A stretch of 40,767 bases of DNA from a virus. Below are positions 40,095 through 40,767 of this stretch, piece after piece. Location of the stretch: IMG/VR virus record IMGVR_UViG_3300034095_000093, positions 1 to 40,767 of that record; one strand, written 5' to 3'. A program made the translations under genes and the position numbers. A model generated the notes under the pieces. It did no database searches. It was not told the DNA's origin and worked only from the letters and a program-made list of their open reading frames with translations. Each line of letters begins with the position of its first letter. Positions within the stretch are counted from its first letter, which is position 1.

Positions 40095-40366
40095 TCTCGG
40101 TAACCCCCGCCAGCCGCCTTGTACTTTTTGGCAACTAGCTGAGCTTTACGTGCTGACCACTGACCTGCGCCAGTGCCATGGGTCGCTGCGGCTTTTACTT
40201 GAGACACAATCCTCTTGCGAAGACTAGGTTTTGTGTAATTACCAGCCGCGTTCACTTTGCCGCCTTCGGCGTATTGCGTGAAGTCAGTATTATCCCGACG
40301 AGCCTTACGCTTGCCTTTGGGCATTTTACTGGGGGAGATGGCTCCCATTCCACGACTGGCTATCAT
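40091..40366 (-). CDS. Small Gly/Lys-rich phage protein
   Basis: 91 residues: SRGMGAISPSKMPKGKRKARRDNTDFTQYAEGGKVNAAGNYTKPSLRKRIVSQVKAAATHGTGAGQWSARKAQLVAKKYKAAGGGYRD. 'MGAISPSKMPKGK' is a conserved start in many podovirus-like phage genomes, and the 'QYAEGGKVN' segment recurs in this window. The second half is a basic helix. Probably structural; precise role unknown. Confidence 0.78.
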   Translation of the reverse strand: MIASRGMGAISPSKMPKGKRKARRDNTDFTQYAEGGKVNAAGNYTKPSLRKRIVSQVKAAATHGTGAGQWSARKAQLVAKKYKAAGGGYRD

Positions 40367-40368
40367 GG

Positions 40369-40596
40369 TTACACCATTTTTCCGCGTGTCTTACCCTTGG
40401 TGCAGCAGCCATCAGCACGGCTAGAGGCAGAACCACCTGCGGCGTAGCCACGTTGACCACGAACAGCGTCGCGTGGGTCTTTCTTTTTAGGAGCTTCTTC
40501 CGTACTGGTTAAAGACTTAGAGTAAGCTTTCTCGGTGGCCTCGTTCATTTTGCGCTCGGCCATCTCTTCCCGCGCTGCTTTTTCTGCTGGACTCAT
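40369..40596 (-). CDS. Small phage protein ending in the TKGKTRGK motif
   Basis: 75 residues. The N-terminal half is a charged helix (AEKAAREEMAERKMNEATEKAYSKS); the C-terminal half is GQRGYAAGGSASSRADGCCTKGKTRGKMV. The last 15 residues repeat those of the gene immediately upstream. Function unknown; perhaps a peptide that binds DNA or a portal or head protein. Confidence 0.75.
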   Translation of the reverse strand: MSPAEKAAREEMAERKMNEATEKAYSKSLTSTEEAPKKKDPRDAVRGQRGYAAGGSASSRADGCCTKGKTRGKMV

Positions 40597-40605
40597 GATA
40601 TTTCC

Positions 40606-40758
40606 TTAACAAATTTTGCCGCGTGTCTTGCCCTTAGTGGCAATACCGTCAGCACGTTTAGAAGCGGACGAAGAAGTCATGCCGCCGGAAGCATAGCCTT
40701 TGACTGCGCCGCCTTTTCTATAATAAGAATTACGGCGTGGAACGTTGCTAATACCCAT
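40606..40758 (-). CDS. Small phage protein (50 aa) with the same TKGKTRGK end; close to window edge
   Basis: 50 residues from the ATG at 40758: MGISNVPRRNSYYRKGGAVK, then GYASGGMTSSSASKRADGIATKGKTRGKIC. The frame is also open for the three codons that remain before the window edge, so the start could lie outside, but the ATG gives a normal-looking N-terminus. The end nearly duplicates that of the following gene (ADG-x2-TKGKTRGK). Function unknown. Confidence 0.75.
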   Translation of the reverse strand: MGISNVPRRNSYYRKGGAVKGYASGGMTSSSASKRADGIATKGKTRGKIC

Positions 40759-40767
40759 AAAATCTTT

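Overview
This window is a segment of a tailed-phage (Caudoviricetes) genome with podovirus-type tail genes. It looks like a lytic aquatic phage of the kind known mainly from freshwater and marine metagenomes. There are no rRNA or tRNA genes, no host-like metabolic genes and no integrase, and almost every gene touches or overlaps the next (ATGA, TAATG, GTGA, TTGA junctions). The host cannot be read from the sequence. SD motifs and a perfect sigma-70 promoter fit a Gram-negative, proteobacterium-like host, but that is inference.

Left arm (about 1-10,850, + strand): replication and early genes. In order: the polymerase domain of a family A DNA polymerase (its 5' end lies outside the window), a RecB/Cas4-like nuclease, a DUF3310 protein, a run of small proteins (one zinc-finger, one HNH-like), an SNF2-type helicase, a consensus sigma-70 promoter, a 133-aa conserved phage protein, a candidate ssDNA-binding protein, a small HTH protein, a hairpin terminator or attenuator, a 943-residue AEP primase-DUF927 helicase and a 68-aa protein. 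A strong intrinsic terminator at 10,878-10,907 closes this arm and separates it from the convergent late arm.

Right arm (about 10,906-40,767, - strand, read right to left): virion and lysis genes. From the right edge come small Gly/Lys-rich proteins, a P22 gp4-like head-completion/adaptor protein, a zinc-ribbon protein, a second adaptor-like protein and paralogous beta-rich proteins. These are followed by fibre-like proteins, three proteins built of 6, 6 and 12 copies of a roughly 48-residue repeat, a coiled-coil protein and a glycosyltransferase. Two tiny overlooked genes of about 30 codons and a lysis module (membrane proteins, 3-TM holin, GH24 lysozyme) come next. The arm ends with a P22 gp10-like tail nozzle, a beta-sandwich protein and four large proteins (982, 351, 491 and 2391 aa) that look like the ejected internal virion proteins. 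The largest carries an HExxH zincin motif. Terminase, portal and major capsid genes are absent and should lie beyond the right edge.

The best candidates for something not well described are the three repeat proteins (exact multiples of six blades, with a shared C-terminal end), the 2391-aa ejection protein with its metallopeptidase motif and terminal NFFDQFD tags, and Gly-Gly and KGKTRGK motifs that recur across unrelated virion proteins.
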